This document shows, piece by piece, positions 27,166 through 36,871 of a stretch of DNA of 64,000 bases. Position 1 is the stretch's first letter; each line of letters starts with the position of its first letter. Position numbers and translations under genes: made by a program. The notes beneath the pieces were generated by a model. The model did no database searches and was not told the DNA's origin. It saw only the letters and a program-made list of their open reading frames with translations. Where the stretch lies: positions 2,542,001-2,606,000 of the forward strand of contig OZ244148.1 in assembly GCA_965216255.1 (NCBI GenBank). Reading direction: 5' to 3'. The DNA is from G965216255 sp965216255. Its GTDB lineage: Bacteria; Bacteroidota; Rhodothermia; Rhodothermales; Bin80.

Positions 27166-30100
27166 ATGCCTGCATTCTGCCACCTGCACTGCCACACGTC
27201 TTACTCCCTTCTGGACGGTGCAGCACGCACCGACGCCTTGGTACAGCGTGCCGCCGAACTAGGCATGAAGGCCCTCGGCATCACCGACCACGGCAATCTC
27301 TACGGCGTCCCGGAATTCTATACTGCGGCCAGTCGCGCCGGAGTGCGCCCGGTAATCGGGTGCGAATTCTATCTGACATCGCGGAGCCGACATGATCGCA
27401 AGGACCGTGTGCGCTTTCACCAGGTTCTTTGGGCCAAGAACGAGGCAGGATATCACAACCTCGTGCAGCTGTCGTCCCTTTCCTTCCTGGAAGGCTTCTA
27501 CTACAAGCCGCGCATCGATCATGAGCTGCTCCAAAAATATCGTGAGGGTCTCGTTGCCACTACATGCTGCCTGCAGGGTGAAGTGCCACAAACCCTGCTC
27601 CGGAAGGGTGATGATGCAGCCCGTGAAGTGTTTGAGCGCTATCTGGACCTCTTCGGCGAAGACTACTATATCGAACTCCAGAACCACGGCATTGAAGATC
27701 AGGCAAAAGTAAATGCCGTGCTTCTGGAATGGGCACAGAGGTACGGCGTCCGGACCGTGGCCACTAATGATGTGCACTACGTTGCACAGGCTGATGCTGC
27801 GGCGCAGGATATCCTGCTCTGCCTCCAGACGGGAAGGGACCTGGACGACCCCAGCAGGCTGCGCTTCGACAGCGACCAGTACTACCTGAAGAGCGCGGAT
27901 GAGATGCAGCAGGTCATGGAGACCGTAGATCCTCGCATTGCGTCAGAATCGCTCGACGCGGCCGGCGAAATTGCCGACAAGTGTTCGTTCGAACTGAAAA
28001 TGGAAGGCCTCCTGATGCCCCATTTTGCCTTGCCAGCGGGCTTTGACGGCGATGCGGACGCCTATCTTCGCCACCTGGTTTACGCCGGCGCCAAGCAGCG
28101 GTACGGGGAGCTGTCCAGCGACATCGCAGCCCGGCTTGACCACGAGCTTGGAATTATTTCCACGATGGGCTATGCGGGCTACTTCCTCATCGTGCAGGAC
28201 TTCACCCGCGCCGCACGCGAGCTGGCCGTGGCCGTCGGACCGGGCCGGGGCTCCGCTGCCGGCAGTGCCGTAGCCTACAGCCTCGGCATCACCAACATCG
28301 ATCCGCTGCAGTATGACCTGCTCTTCGAGCGATTTCTCAATCCCGAGCGCGTCGATATGCCGGACATTGATATCGATTTTGATGACCGGGGGCGAGCAGC
28401 GGTCATTGACTATGTGGTACAGAAATACGGGCGCAACAACGTTTGCCAGATCGTCACGTTCGGCACCATGGCTGCCCGCAGCGTTATCCGAGACGTGGCT
28501 CGCGTGCTGCGGCTGCCACTGGCTGAAGCGGACCGCATTGCAAAGCTGATTCCGGAGGGCCCCGGAATCTCCCTGGCTTCGGCTATGGAATCGGTGCCGG
28601 AGTTTGGGGCCCTGAGGGATGACCCGCGCAGCCAGATACAGCAGCTACTCCAGTATGCCCAGGTACTGGAGGGATCCGTGCGGCATACAGGCGTGCATGC
28701 CGCAGGCGTCATAATCGCACCCGGTACGGTGCACGACTACATCCCCGTAGCGAGCACCAAGAACAAGGGTGTCCAGGTGCTCACCACGCAGTACGACGGC
28801 ACATGGGTCGAGAAATTCGGACTGCTGAAGATGGACTTCCTGGGACTCTCGACCCTGACGGTCCTCAAGGATACCATTGCTCTCGTGCGCGAGCATCGAG
28901 GCATCGGCGTTGAACTGGACGATATACCGCTGGATGATACAAAGACGTACCAACTCTTTCAGCGTGGCGACACCATGGGCATATTCCAGTTCGAGTCGGA
29001 GGGCATGCGCGATTGGCTAACGAAACTCGTGCCCACGCGCATGGACGACCTCATCGCGATGAATGCGCTCTACCGGCCGGGCCCAATGAACCTTATCCCC
29101 AAGTATATCGATCGCAAGCACGGAAGAGAGGAGATATCCTACGGCCACCCGATGCTCGAGCCAGTCCTGCGGGACACGTACGGCATCCCGGTATATCAGG
29201 AACAGGTCATGCAGATGGCCCAGGTGATGGCAGGGTACACGCTAGGCGGCGCCGACCTGCTGCGTCGGGCCATGGGCAAGAAGAAGCAGGAGGAAATGGA
29301 CCGCCAGCGGGACATCTTCGTGCAGGGTGCCAGCGAACGGGGTGTGGATGAAGCGACCGCCAACAAAGTCTTCGACACCATGGCCACGTTCGCCGGTTAC
29401 GGGTTCAACAAGTGCCTGGCTGGTTGCACCGTGGTGACGGATGCCACAACCGGCGCAAGCACCAGCCTGGAGTCGCTGTTTCAGACCGGCTGCAAAGGCT
29501 TCACCATTCATGCCCTGGGTACTTACGGGAGGCTGCATACCCGGCGCGTGACCGACATCGTCTGGAACGGCTACCGCAAGGTTTTTGCCCTCGCTACCGC
29601 TGGAGGGCGGCGGATTCGAGCCACGGCCACGCATCGGTTCCGGGCGCGAACCGGGTGGAAGCGCCTGGCAGAGCTCCGCCCTGGAGATCGCATCGCCGCA
29701 GCGAACGATCTGGCTACGGTGCACATAACGGGGCACGCGGCAGAGCGCGGCAGAGTGCACGGACACCGCGCGGTTGTGGGCACACGACTGGGCGCGGACA
29801 CCCTGAACTGGGATACCATAGAATCCATCCAGGAAGCGGGCCGCGCCGACACGTACGACCTCACGGTAGAAGGCGACCACAACTTCGTGGCGAACGGCCT
29901 CTTTGTGCATAACAGCCATAGTGCAGCCTACTCGCTTGTCGCATACCACGCGGCCTATTTCAAGGCAAACTATCCGGCGGAATTTATGGCGGCCGCGATG
30001 ACCAATATAATGGCGGACTCAAGGAAGCTGGCCCTGATGCTGGATGAGGCGCGGAAGCTGGAACTGGAACTGCTGCCGCCTTCCGTAAACAGCAGCCACG

Positions 30101-31134
30101 GTCCTTTCACCGTGGACACTGGCAGGATTCGCTTCGGCATGTGCGCCGTCAAGGGCGTAGGCCAGGGGGCTGCGCAGGCCATCGCCGATGCCCGCAAGGA
30201 GAACGGTCCCGCCCGAACGCTCTTCGGCTTCACCCGGCATCTGGACCTGAGAGCCGTGAGCAAGAAAGCGCTGGAATGCCTGGCACGGGTGGGTGCACTT
30301 GATGACCTCGATGGACACCGCGCACAGTTCGTTGAAGCCATCGACGCGGCCACACAATATGCCCTGCAGGAGCAGGCGGATGCCGCAGCAGGCCAGCATT
30401 CGCTCTTTGGGGACAGCAGCGTGTTTGGGGCCACAACCGAGCCGAGGCTGCCGAAGCTGGAGCCGTGGGGGCGCGCACGCCTGCTCAAGGAGGAACGCGG
30501 CCTGATCGGTCTCTATATTTCGGGACATCCACTAGATGCCTATCGACCCGAGACCGCCTCCTTTGCCACGGCAACTCTAGGCGATACGAGCATAGCCGCA
30601 ACAAACGACGCCAACGGTCCAAAGCCCCAGCACACTTTCTGCGCCATCATTACCGATGTCCAGCAGCGGACCACGCGCAAGGGAGCACCTATGGCTGTCG
30701 TAACGCTCGAGGACTTTGCGGGGCAGGCCGAGATGCTTTGCTTTTCGACCGTATTTGACAAGGTGCAGCAATACCTCCACGTGGACCAGATCGTCCTGGC
30801 CCGCGGAGAAGTGGAATCACGCGGCGGAAGCCTTCGGATCCTGGCCCGCGACGTAATCCCCATGTGGAAGGTACGGGAGCAGATGGTGAAGTCTATCGTC
30901 GTGCAAATACACCCAAACACCGTGGGCCTGGAGCAAATAGAAGCATTTCGCAAGATCTGCGACGCCAACCGCGGCACATGCCGCCTCTATTTCGATGTGC
31001 TCGATCCGCAGCTGCCGGAAGGCCGTCAACGCCTGCGTAGCCGCGTATTTGTAGTTGAACCGAACCCTGACCTCATGAGTGGGGTGGCGAAGCTCTTTGG
31101 CGCGAGCAACATTATTCTGGAAAGCCTCTCCTGA
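27166..31134 (+). CDS. dnaE: DNA polymerase III alpha subunit with mini-intein
   Basis: Replicative polymerase catalytic subunit. The 1,322-aa precursor becomes ~1,155 aa after removal of the 167-residue intein, the normal DnaE size. The N-terminal PHP domain starts MPAFCHLHCHTSYSLLDGA with TDHGNLYG. The polymerase palm shows GPGRGSAAGS and PDIDIDFDDRGR, and the fingers LYRPGPMNLIPKY and PVYQEQVMQMAQ. After the intein come SHSAAYSLVAYHAAYFKANYP and a C-terminal OB-fold (VVTLEDFAGQAEMLCFSTVF). The intein interrupts the GFNK/SHSAAY motif, so activity requires splicing. A 106-bp copy of codons ~322-356 lies at 19.0 kb. An ArsC-like gene starts 17 bp downstream. Confidence 0.97.
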   Translation: MPAFCHLHCHTSYSLLDGAARTDALVQRAAELGMKALGITDHGNLYGVPEFYTAASRAGVRPVIGCEFYLTSRSRHDRKDRVRFHQVLWAKNEAGYHNLVQLSSLSFLEGFYYKPRIDHELLQKYREGLVATTCCLQGEVPQTLLRKGDDAAREVFERYLDLFGEDYYIELQNHGIEDQAKVNAVLLEWAQRYGVRTVATNDVHYVAQADAAAQDILLCLQTGRDLDDPSRLRFDSDQYYLKSADEMQQVMETVDPRIASESLDAAGEIADKCSFELKMEGLLMPHFALPAGFDGDADAYLRHLVYAGAKQRYGELSSDIAARLDHELGIISTMGYAGYFLIVQDFTRAARELAVAVGPGRGSAAGSAVAYSLGITNIDPLQYDLLFERFLNPERVDMPDIDIDFDDRGRAAVIDYVVQKYGRNNVCQIVTFGTMAARSVIRDVARVLRLPLAEADRIAKLIPEGPGISLASAMESVPEFGALRDDPRSQIQQLLQYAQVLEGSVRHTGVHAAGVIIAPGTVHDYIPVASTKNKGVQVLTTQYDGTWVEKFGLLKMDFLGLSTLTVLKDTIALVREHRGIGVELDDIPLDDTKTYQLFQRGDTMGIFQFESEGMRDWLTKLVPTRMDDLIAMNALYRPGPMNLIPKYIDRKHGREEISYGHPMLEPVLRDTYGIPVYQEQVMQMAQVMAGYTLGGADLLRRAMGKKKQEEMDRQRDIFVQGASERGVDEATANKVFDTMATFAGYGFNKCLAGCTVVTDATTGASTSLESLFQTGCKGFTIHALGTYGRLHTRRVTDIVWNGYRKVFALATAGGRRIRATATHRFRARTGWKRLAELRPGDRIAAANDLATVHITGHAAERGRVHGHRAVVGTRLGADTLNWDTIESIQEAGRADTYDLTVEGDHNFVANGLFVHNSHSAAYSLVAYHAAYFKANYPAEFMAAAMTNIMADSRKLALMLDEARKLELELLPPSVNSSHGPFTVDTGRIRFGMCAVKGVGQGAAQAIADARKENGPARTLFGFTRHLDLRAVSKKALECLARVGALDDLDGHRAQFVEAIDAATQYALQEQADAAAGQHSLFGDSSVFGATTEPRLPKLEPWGRARLLKEERGLIGLYISGHPLDAYRPETASFATATLGDTSIAATNDANGPKPQHTFCAIITDVQQRTTRKGAPMAVVTLEDFAGQAEMLCFSTVFDKVQQYLHVDQIVLARGEVESRGGSLRILARDVIPMWKVREQMVKSIVVQIHPNTVGLEQIEAFRKICDANRGTCRLYFDVLDPQLPEGRQRLRSRVFVVEPNPDLMSGVAKLFGASNIILESLS
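29413..29913 (+). other. DnaE mini-intein (167 aa, no homing endonuclease)
   Basis: A self-splicing insert within DnaE, residues 750-916. The first residue is Cys (CLAGCTVV, block A). Block B shows RIRATATHRF (TxxH), then WKRLAELRPGDRIAAA. Block F reads ADTYDLTVEGDHNFVANG and block G FVHN, with Ser as the first C-extein residue. These are all the residues of a standard class 1 intein (Cys1, B-block His, terminal His-Asn, +1 Ser). No LAGLIDADG or HNH endonuclease is present, so it is a fixed mini-intein. It sits three residues downstream of the position used by cyanobacterial split DnaE inteins (before CFN), from general knowledge of those. Confidence 0.93.
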
Positions 31135-31151
31135 TCCAACTTCGAGCTACC

Positions 31152-31580
31152 GTGTCCAGGACGTCCGTCCTCTTCGTCTGCACACACAATTCGTCCCGGT
31201 CCCAGATGGCAGAAGGGCTGCTCCGAGCGCGCAACGGCGACCGGTATACAGCCTACAGTGCAGGAACCCATCCAGGGGGCGTAAATCCAAACGCGGTGGA
31301 GGCCCTCCGCGAACTGGGTATCGACATTTCGGGGCACCGGTCTAAACATGTAGACGATTTTGCGTCCGTTCCCATGGACTATGTGGTAACCGTGTGCGAC
31401 TCTGCACGAGAGAGCTGCCCCTACATCGGGGCCGGGGTGTGCAACCTTCACCAGCGTTTTCGCGATCCTTCAACCATCCGCGGGAGTGCCGAAAATATTC
31501 TTGCCGCGTTTCGCGAGATCCGTGACCAGATTGCAGAGTGGCTCGACGAGGTTTTTGGCCCCGGCGCGGACACGGCCTAG
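31152..31580 (+). CDS. arsC: ArsC-type arsenate reductase / low-molecular-weight phosphatase
   Basis: 142 aa. The P-loop VLFVCTHNSSRSQMAEG (CX5R) defines the LMW protein tyrosine phosphatase fold. Extra cysteines in VTVCDSARESCP, at the positions used by thioredoxin-linked arsenate reductases, favour arsenate reduction over protein phosphatase activity. The start is GTG at 31152. No arsenite exporter or ArsR regulator is adjacent, so arsenic resistance is not supported by context. The next gene follows 9 bp later. Confidence 0.83.
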   Translation: MSRTSVLFVCTHNSSRSQMAEGLLRARNGDRYTAYSAGTHPGGVNPNAVEALRELGIDISGHRSKHVDDFASVPMDYVVTVCDSARESCPYIGAGVCNLHQRFRDPSTIRGSAENILAAFREIRDQIAEWLDEVFGPGADTA

Positions 31581-31589
31581 GACGACAGC

Positions 31590-32276
31590 ATGGCGGCACG
31601 TATCGGCATAACGACATCGTTTGAGGCCTCGGAAAACCGGCTGGATCACCAGTATGTGCGTGCCGTTGAGAAAGTGGGTGGCCTGCCCATTTTGGTGCCC
31701 GTTCTGGATAGTGCTGCCACCATCGTGCCGGTGCTGGATGGTCTGCTAATCCCGGGCGGACCGGCCGTAACCCAAGGCCTTGTAGGAATGCTGCCAAATG
31801 ACCTAGCAGCGGCGGATCCACGCCATACGGCGTCCGTTACCGCCGTCCTCCAGGCCTGCGTGGCCGTGGGCAAGCCTGTCTTGGGAATATGCTACGGTAT
31901 GCAACTCATGAACGCCGTAGCCGGCGGCTCCATTTATGGGGATGTCGAACGAGAAATGGCAAACGCCGTAGTCCACAGCGACAAACGGGGAGCCGAGTGT
32001 CACGCGCTGCTGCTGAGCCGCGGCTCGTGGCTGCACCGCATTCTGGGCACGGATGCCACTACCGTCAACACACGACATCTACAGGCCGTCGCAACACCGG
32101 GAGCTGGCTACTTGGTTTCGGCAACGGCACCGGACGGCGTTGTTGAAGCCATCGAGGATGCGACAGGGTCCATGATCGGCGTCCAGTTTCATCCCGAGCG
32201 TATGGGGACTGCCATGCGCCCGCTCTTCGCACACTTTGTAGCCATGGCCACCGGGCACGGGGTAAGGGATGCCTGA
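31590..32276 (+). CDS. Gamma-glutamyl-gamma-aminobutyrate hydrolase-like class I glutamine amidotransferase (peptidase C26)
   Basis: 228 aa with a nucleophile elbow LGICYGMQLMNAVAGGS (Cys) and the His-Glu pair in GVQFHPERMG, the catalytic triad of PuuD-type hydrolases. The N-terminal ITTSFEASENRLDHQYVRAVEKVGG is typical. It probably cleaves gamma-glutamyl bonds in the cytosol (polyamine degradation or peptidoglycan/peptide recycling). No other puu gene is near, so the pathway is uncertain. It overlaps the next gene by 8 bp. Confidence 0.83.
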   Translation: MAARIGITTSFEASENRLDHQYVRAVEKVGGLPILVPVLDSAATIVPVLDGLLIPGGPAVTQGLVGMLPNDLAAADPRHTASVTAVLQACVAVGKPVLGICYGMQLMNAVAGGSIYGDVEREMANAVVHSDKRGAECHALLLSRGSWLHRILGTDATTVNTRHLQAVATPGAGYLVSATAPDGVVEAIEDATGSMIGVQFHPERMGTAMRPLFAHFVAMATGHGVRDA

Positions 32277-32688
32277 GCTCTTGCAAGAAATTCGCAGCCT
32301 CAGCCAGAGTCCACGGGCTCTTCGCGGTTTCGGCATACTCGTCGGCGCGGTCCTCATTATTCTGGCGTCCCTGGTATGGCACCTTAGAATGCCCGCTATT
32401 GGCTTGGCCGTAGCAGGCATCGTGCTGGCTGCGCTGGGGGCTGCTGCGCCGCGCCTCCTGTCCATCCCCTATAGGTTGTGGATGTCCCTTGCCCTCGTCT
32501 TGGGCTTCGCTATGACACGCCTCCTGCTAACGGCTGTATTTTTCCTGCTCATCACACCCGTAGGCCTTCTCATGCGTCTGGCGGGGCGGGATCCCATGCG
32601 CCGCAAGCTGGATCCCGAGGCCCCTACGTACTGGATCCCAAGAGTAGACGAAAGCGACCCGAAAGAACGACTGGAAAAGCTGTATTAG
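32269..32688 (+). CDS. SxtJ-like small membrane protein
   Basis: 139 aa with about three or four hydrophobic helices (FGILVGAVLIILASLVW, GLAVAGIVLAALGAAA, LLLTAVFFLLITPVGLLMRL) and the tail RDPMRRKLDPEAPTYWIPR. That tail is characteristic of the SxtJ family of unknown function. The start overlaps the upstream hydrolase stop, suggesting co-translation. SxtJ genes are often near carbamoyltransferases, which are absent here. Confidence 0.75.
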   Translation: MPELLQEIRSLSQSPRALRGFGILVGAVLIILASLVWHLRMPAIGLAVAGIVLAALGAAAPRLLSIPYRLWMSLALVLGFAMTRLLLTAVFFLLITPVGLLMRLAGRDPMRRKLDPEAPTYWIPRVDESDPKERLEKLY

Positions 32689-32726
32689 GCGCTCTGGACC
32701 ACTAGGAGCTGGCCATGCATCCTCGG

Positions 32727-34808
32727 CTACGGGCCGCCGCGGTGCGTGTACCCACCGTCCGCACCGAGGTCCCATCCACGATGGGCATCTTCCACGGCCA
32801 TGGCCAAGAATCGATCAAGCCGGGCCCGGATGGCAGGCGAAAGAATGGGGACGGCTACCTCCACGCGCTCGTCAAGGTGGTATCGGCGCCAGTCCGCGCT
32901 GCCTATAAATACTCTCGGGCGACCGCCAGCCGCAAAAGAGAAGACACGAAGATTTTCGGTAAAGCGCCCCACGATACTTACAACGCGAATACTATCGCTG
33001 TAGCCAGGCAGTCCGGGGCGCAGACGACAAGGACCTCGCACCATGAGTTCTATTCTGACACCCGCCGCCGCTGCCCGGTATAGCTCCTGAATGATGGCGG
33101 CATCATCCAGTTCATTCATGGCCGCAATGATGCGTCCTGCACCGCCATACTGCGCCTCGTGGCGGATCATGTTGACAAAGGCCTGACGCATTCCTGCCGG
33201 TGCAACCAGGATCTTCCGATAAGCCTGCTGTGACGCGTAGCCTGAAAGGAAGTGGAACAGATTCGTGATATCGGCGCCAATATCAGAATCGCACGTGAAG
33301 ATTCCAACGTCCGAATGCGTGGCGGCCGATTCGGAATTGTAATTGCCTGTTCCAATGTGGCAGTACGTACTTGTTCCATCCGCCTCCTCTCTCACGACCA
33401 GCGTAACCTTGGCATGCGTCTTTAGCCGTGACAACCCGTAGGTCACATTAACGCCCGATTCCTCAAGCCGCTGCCCCCATGCCAGATTGCGCTGCTCGTC
33501 ATACCGAGCCTTGGCCTCGACATGTACGGCCACTTGCTTTCCAGCCTCTGCAGCGCGAATGAGCGCGGCCAACATTTCCGAGTCCTGGGTGGTTCTATAC
33601 AACGTCTGTTTAATGACAAGCACGCGGGGATCCTGAGCGGCCTCTTCCACGAATCGGAGCACTGTGGCCCTGAAGCATTCGTACGGGTGATGCACGAGAA
33701 TGTCTTCACTGCGGATGGCTTCGAAAATGTCTTGCGGACAGGCGAACGGCGCGGGTATCACAGCTTTGTGCGCCGGGTACTGTCCATAGTCGGGCTGTCC
33801 AAGCTCTGCGGCAGCTAGACAGTCAGACGGATCGATCAATGCGACCCCTTCATATAGGCCTTCGCCGGCGATTTCCAGGTGGCGCATGAGGAGCTGCCGC
33901 ACGACCTTAGGCATCGAATGCTCCACCTCCAGGCGTACAACGGGTGCGAAACGGCGTCTGCGAAGGTGGTCGCTGATCCTCGTCAGAAGATCCTCGGCCT
34001 CTTCCTCATTGTGACGCAAGTCGGCGTTGCGCGTTACGCGGAAAGCGTGGGCACCGGTAATGATCATGCCCCGGAATAGATTGTCAAGGTTGTGCTTTAC
34101 CACCTCTGTTAACGCGACAACGATTCCGTCCACTGATACCCAACGTCCTCGCTGGGGTGGAATCTTGACACGGGCAAAATGGCGGGTACCACGCCTGGGA
34201 TGCCGGAGCGTGACGGCAAGCGACACGCTCAAATTCGAAACGAAGGGGAAGGGATGACCGGGGTCAACCGCCAATGGGGTGAGGACAGGCAGCACATGCT
34301 GCTCAAAATGACTCCTTAGCTTCGCAGCCTGCGACCGACTCAGCGCGTCGTAGTCCGGCAGGATGCGTATGCCCGCCTCCGCAAGAGCCGGCCGCAGGTC
34401 CGCATCCCACGTCGCACTGAGCGAACCGTAGAGTGGCACCGCCGCCTGCCGAATCAAGCTTAGCTGCTCTCGTGCGGTGAAGCCGTCCGGACCTGAAGCC
34501 GAAATATTGGCAAGCTGCTGCCGTCTGAGTCCGCCGAAACGCTTGCTGAAAAACTCGTCGAGGAAACTTGCCGCGGACGCCAGGAACCGGACCCGCTCCA
34601 GGAGCGGATTGCGTGGATCCATCGCCCGGGCCAATAGCCGCCAAACGTAATCCAACCAGCTCAGCTCACGGTTAAAGTATAACCGCGGATCGTCCAGCGG
34701 CCTCCCAAACGGCACCTGGCGCCCGGCCGTCGCGACGCTAAAGGTGGGAGCGCCATCCCAGCCACCTCGGTGATATCCGCCTGCCGCCTTTGGTTTCTTC
34801 ACCCCCAT
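32727..34808 (-). CDS. ppk1: Polyphosphate kinase 1
   Basis: 693-aa enzyme that polymerises the gamma-phosphate of ATP into polyphosphate at the membrane. The family start YFNRELSWLDYVWRLLARA is clear. The catalytic region shows EAKARYDEQRNLAWGQRLEESGV and SRLKTHAKVTLVVREE (conserved His), CHIGTGNYNSESA, and a second phospholipase-D-like half with RGPCRLRPGLPGYSD. It lies 12 bp downstream of dnaG on the same strand. A polyphosphate glucokinase gene is divergently placed beyond dnaG. Confidence 0.95.
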   Translation of the reverse strand: MGVKKPKAAGGYHRGGWDGAPTFSVATAGRQVPFGRPLDDPRLYFNRELSWLDYVWRLLARAMDPRNPLLERVRFLASAASFLDEFFSKRFGGLRRQQLANISASGPDGFTAREQLSLIRQAAVPLYGSLSATWDADLRPALAEAGIRILPDYDALSRSQAAKLRSHFEQHVLPVLTPLAVDPGHPFPFVSNLSVSLAVTLRHPRRGTRHFARVKIPPQRGRWVSVDGIVVALTEVVKHNLDNLFRGMIITGAHAFRVTRNADLRHNEEEAEDLLTRISDHLRRRRFAPVVRLEVEHSMPKVVRQLLMRHLEIAGEGLYEGVALIDPSDCLAAAELGQPDYGQYPAHKAVIPAPFACPQDIFEAIRSEDILVHHPYECFRATVLRFVEEAAQDPRVLVIKQTLYRTTQDSEMLAALIRAAEAGKQVAVHVEAKARYDEQRNLAWGQRLEESGVNVTYGLSRLKTHAKVTLVVREEADGTSTYCHIGTGNYNSESAATHSDVGIFTCDSDIGADITNLFHFLSGYASQQAYRKILVAPAGMRQAFVNMIRHEAQYGGAGRIIAAMNELDDAAIIQELYRAAAAGVRIELMVRGPCRLRPGLPGYSDSIRVVSIVGRFTENLRVFSFAAGGRPRVFIGSADWRRYHLDERVEVAVPILSPAIRARLDRFLAMAVEDAHRGWDLGADGGYTHRGGP

Positions 34809-34819
34809 GACTGCACCCT

Positions 34820-36625
34820 TTACCGCAGAAAATCTCCATTCAGTATCTGGACATGGACTTCCTGAAGCCTTTTCAGCTCTTCCAGCAGCGGGCCCTGCTC
34901 GTCCGCGGGCGTCTCATATAGAATCCGCTGCAGCTTCGACAATTCCTTTCCGATGCGATTTTTCTTCAGCCTGATAATGGCATCATTGGCCACTTGCAGC
35001 GGATTCTCATTTAGGCCTGGAACCTTTATTTTTTTTGCTGCCCAGTTCGGAGAAGGCGCGTATCGGTCCATCTGCATGTCGATAGCCAAGCGGCGTACAG
35101 GCTCCTCCGTCACCTCCGAAATCCGGTGCCGAATCTCCTCTGTGCTGCGTTCGCGCAGCTCGAACATCGCCGCGGCCAGGTCGCGCGCGGGTCCCTCAGA
35201 GAATTCAGGCAGCGACACATGGCTATGAACGTGCCGGACTATGGTGGTGCCGCCGTCTACCATGAGACGAAGAAGTATCCTTTCTTCAGCAGGAATCACT
35301 ACTGTGGCCTGTACCGCTTCGGGTGCCTTACTGGGCGCCCGTCCTGCAAGAGCGCGTCGGAGCTGCTCCTCGGGGATCCGCAGAAGATCTATCGCCCGGC
35401 GAACATAGGACTCCTGGAGTAGAGGATCGGGTATGCACCGCAGCGCTGCAATGACATTCCGCATGGCGGCTGCCTGCCCCTCCGGCGAAGATTGGCCGCC
35501 GCTCAGGTGTGCGGTAGTCATGATGAATTCTACAAAGTCCTGGCGGTGTTCACGCGCAAATGCTTGAAATGCACTGCCACCTCTTTCCTTGACAAAGGAA
35601 TCCGGGTCGTGTCCCTGCGGGAGCGATATGGCATAGGCAGACATCCCGCCTGCCAGCACCAGGTTTACACTGCGTTGCGCCGCATTGGCTCCGGCTTCAT
35701 CCGCATCGAACAGCAGGACCATGCGTTTGGCATATCGCCCGATGGTCTGGACCTGCGGCGCTGTCAGGGCAGTACCGCATGTGGCAACGACATGCTCAAC
35801 TCCCGCCTGGTGCAGGGCTATGACATCTGTATATCCCTCGACCAGGATCGCCTCTTCGCTAGTCTGTGTGGCGACCTTTCCCTGGTACAGTCCATAAAGC
35901 ACCCGGCTCTTGGAGTACACCTTGGTTTCCGGTGAATTGATGTACTTGGGGCTGTCCGGCTCCGCCTGGTGTAAACGTCCACCAAATCCGAGTACCTTGC
36001 CCACAGGCGAGTAGATCGGAAACATCACCCTGCCACGAAAGCGGTCGTAGTGGCCGCCCCCCTTTCGCGGTATCACGAGTCCGGCACGTTCCAGCACCTC
36101 CGGTGCGATATGCTGCCGCGCTGCCTCCTGTATGAGCGCATCCCACCGAGGAGGCGCGTAGCCGAGGCCGAAGCGCTCGACCGTTTCCGGCAATAGACCG
36201 CGGTCCTGCAAATAGCGCGATGCATCGTGGCCATCCTGCGTGTTCTTCAACTGAAAGCGGAAAAACTCTTCTGCAAAGCGAAGTGCTCCGAAGAGCGTAT
36301 CGTATTCCGATGCCCGTTCTCGATCCTGCCCACTCTGGGGAATTGCTATGCCAGCGCGGCTGGCAAGCTTGCGCACCGCCTCCACGAAGGAGAGGGCCTC
36401 CACCTCCATCACGAATTGGAATACATTGCCCCCCTTTCCACATCCAAAGCATTTGAAGATGCCGCGGGACGGACTGACGTTGAATGACGGCGTCTTCTCC
36501 TCGTGAAACGGGCAGAGGCCGATGTGATTGCTACCTCTATTCCGCAGCCGCACGTGTTCGCTTACAACGCTGACAATATCCGAGGCTGCCCGAATATCAT
36601 CTATCGTGTGATCGGGTATCCGCAT
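34820..36625 (-). CDS. dnaG: DNA primase
   Basis: 601-aa replicative primase that makes RNA primers at the fork. The N-terminal zinc finger is CPFHEEKTPSFNVSPSRG...FKCFGCGKGGN (CHC2 type). The central TOPRIM domain includes ILVEGYTDVIALHQAG and LLFDADEAGANAAQRS. The C-terminal part contacts the DnaB helicase and is less conserved. The ATG at 36625 (MRIPDHTIDDIRAASDIVSVV) is the standard DnaG N-terminus. It is probably co-transcribed with ppk1. The 246-bp gap to the divergent glucokinase gene should hold both promoters; I could not assign boxes. Confidence 0.96.
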   Translation of the reverse strand: MRIPDHTIDDIRAASDIVSVVSEHVRLRNRGSNHIGLCPFHEEKTPSFNVSPSRGIFKCFGCGKGGNVFQFVMEVEALSFVEAVRKLASRAGIAIPQSGQDRERASEYDTLFGALRFAEEFFRFQLKNTQDGHDASRYLQDRGLLPETVERFGLGYAPPRWDALIQEAARQHIAPEVLERAGLVIPRKGGGHYDRFRGRVMFPIYSPVGKVLGFGGRLHQAEPDSPKYINSPETKVYSKSRVLYGLYQGKVATQTSEEAILVEGYTDVIALHQAGVEHVVATCGTALTAPQVQTIGRYAKRMVLLFDADEAGANAAQRSVNLVLAGGMSAYAISLPQGHDPDSFVKERGGSAFQAFAREHRQDFVEFIMTTAHLSGGQSSPEGQAAAMRNVIAALRCIPDPLLQESYVRRAIDLLRIPEEQLRRALAGRAPSKAPEAVQATVVIPAEERILLRLMVDGGTTIVRHVHSHVSLPEFSEGPARDLAAAMFELRERSTEEIRHRISEVTEEPVRRLAIDMQMDRYAPSPNWAAKKIKVPGLNENPLQVANDAIIRLKKNRIGKELSKLQRILYETPADEQGPLLEELKRLQEVHVQILNGDFLR

Positions 36626-36871
36626 CCGATTCTCACTGATGCGCTCAGCGCCGCACCTGCCCCGTTGGCGCCATTTCCGGTTTGTCCGAACACTGACATG
36701 CGCCCATGGTTATAGACCATACCAAGCATGCTGCAACAAATAGTCCTCTCATTCCAGAACCAATCTCCATTGCGTTCAATATACGCAATGGAATGTGCTC
36801 CTGGTACCGCTGGAGCTTTACGAGGTCCAATCGGGGCCCTATTTTGTAGCCATTCCATACGCTACAGCTTC

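Noticed and set aside
29413..29913. Split or endonuclease-bearing intein
   Set aside because: The intein is contiguous in one frame and its middle (~60 aa between block B and F) is too short for LAGLIDADG or HNH domains.
31152..31580. Arsenic resistance operon
   Set aside because: Only the ArsC-like protein is present; no arsB/acr3 or arsR neighbours.
35492..35935. 147-aa plus-strand frame within dnaG
   Set aside because: Shadow of the dnaG coding strand without a recognisable domain.
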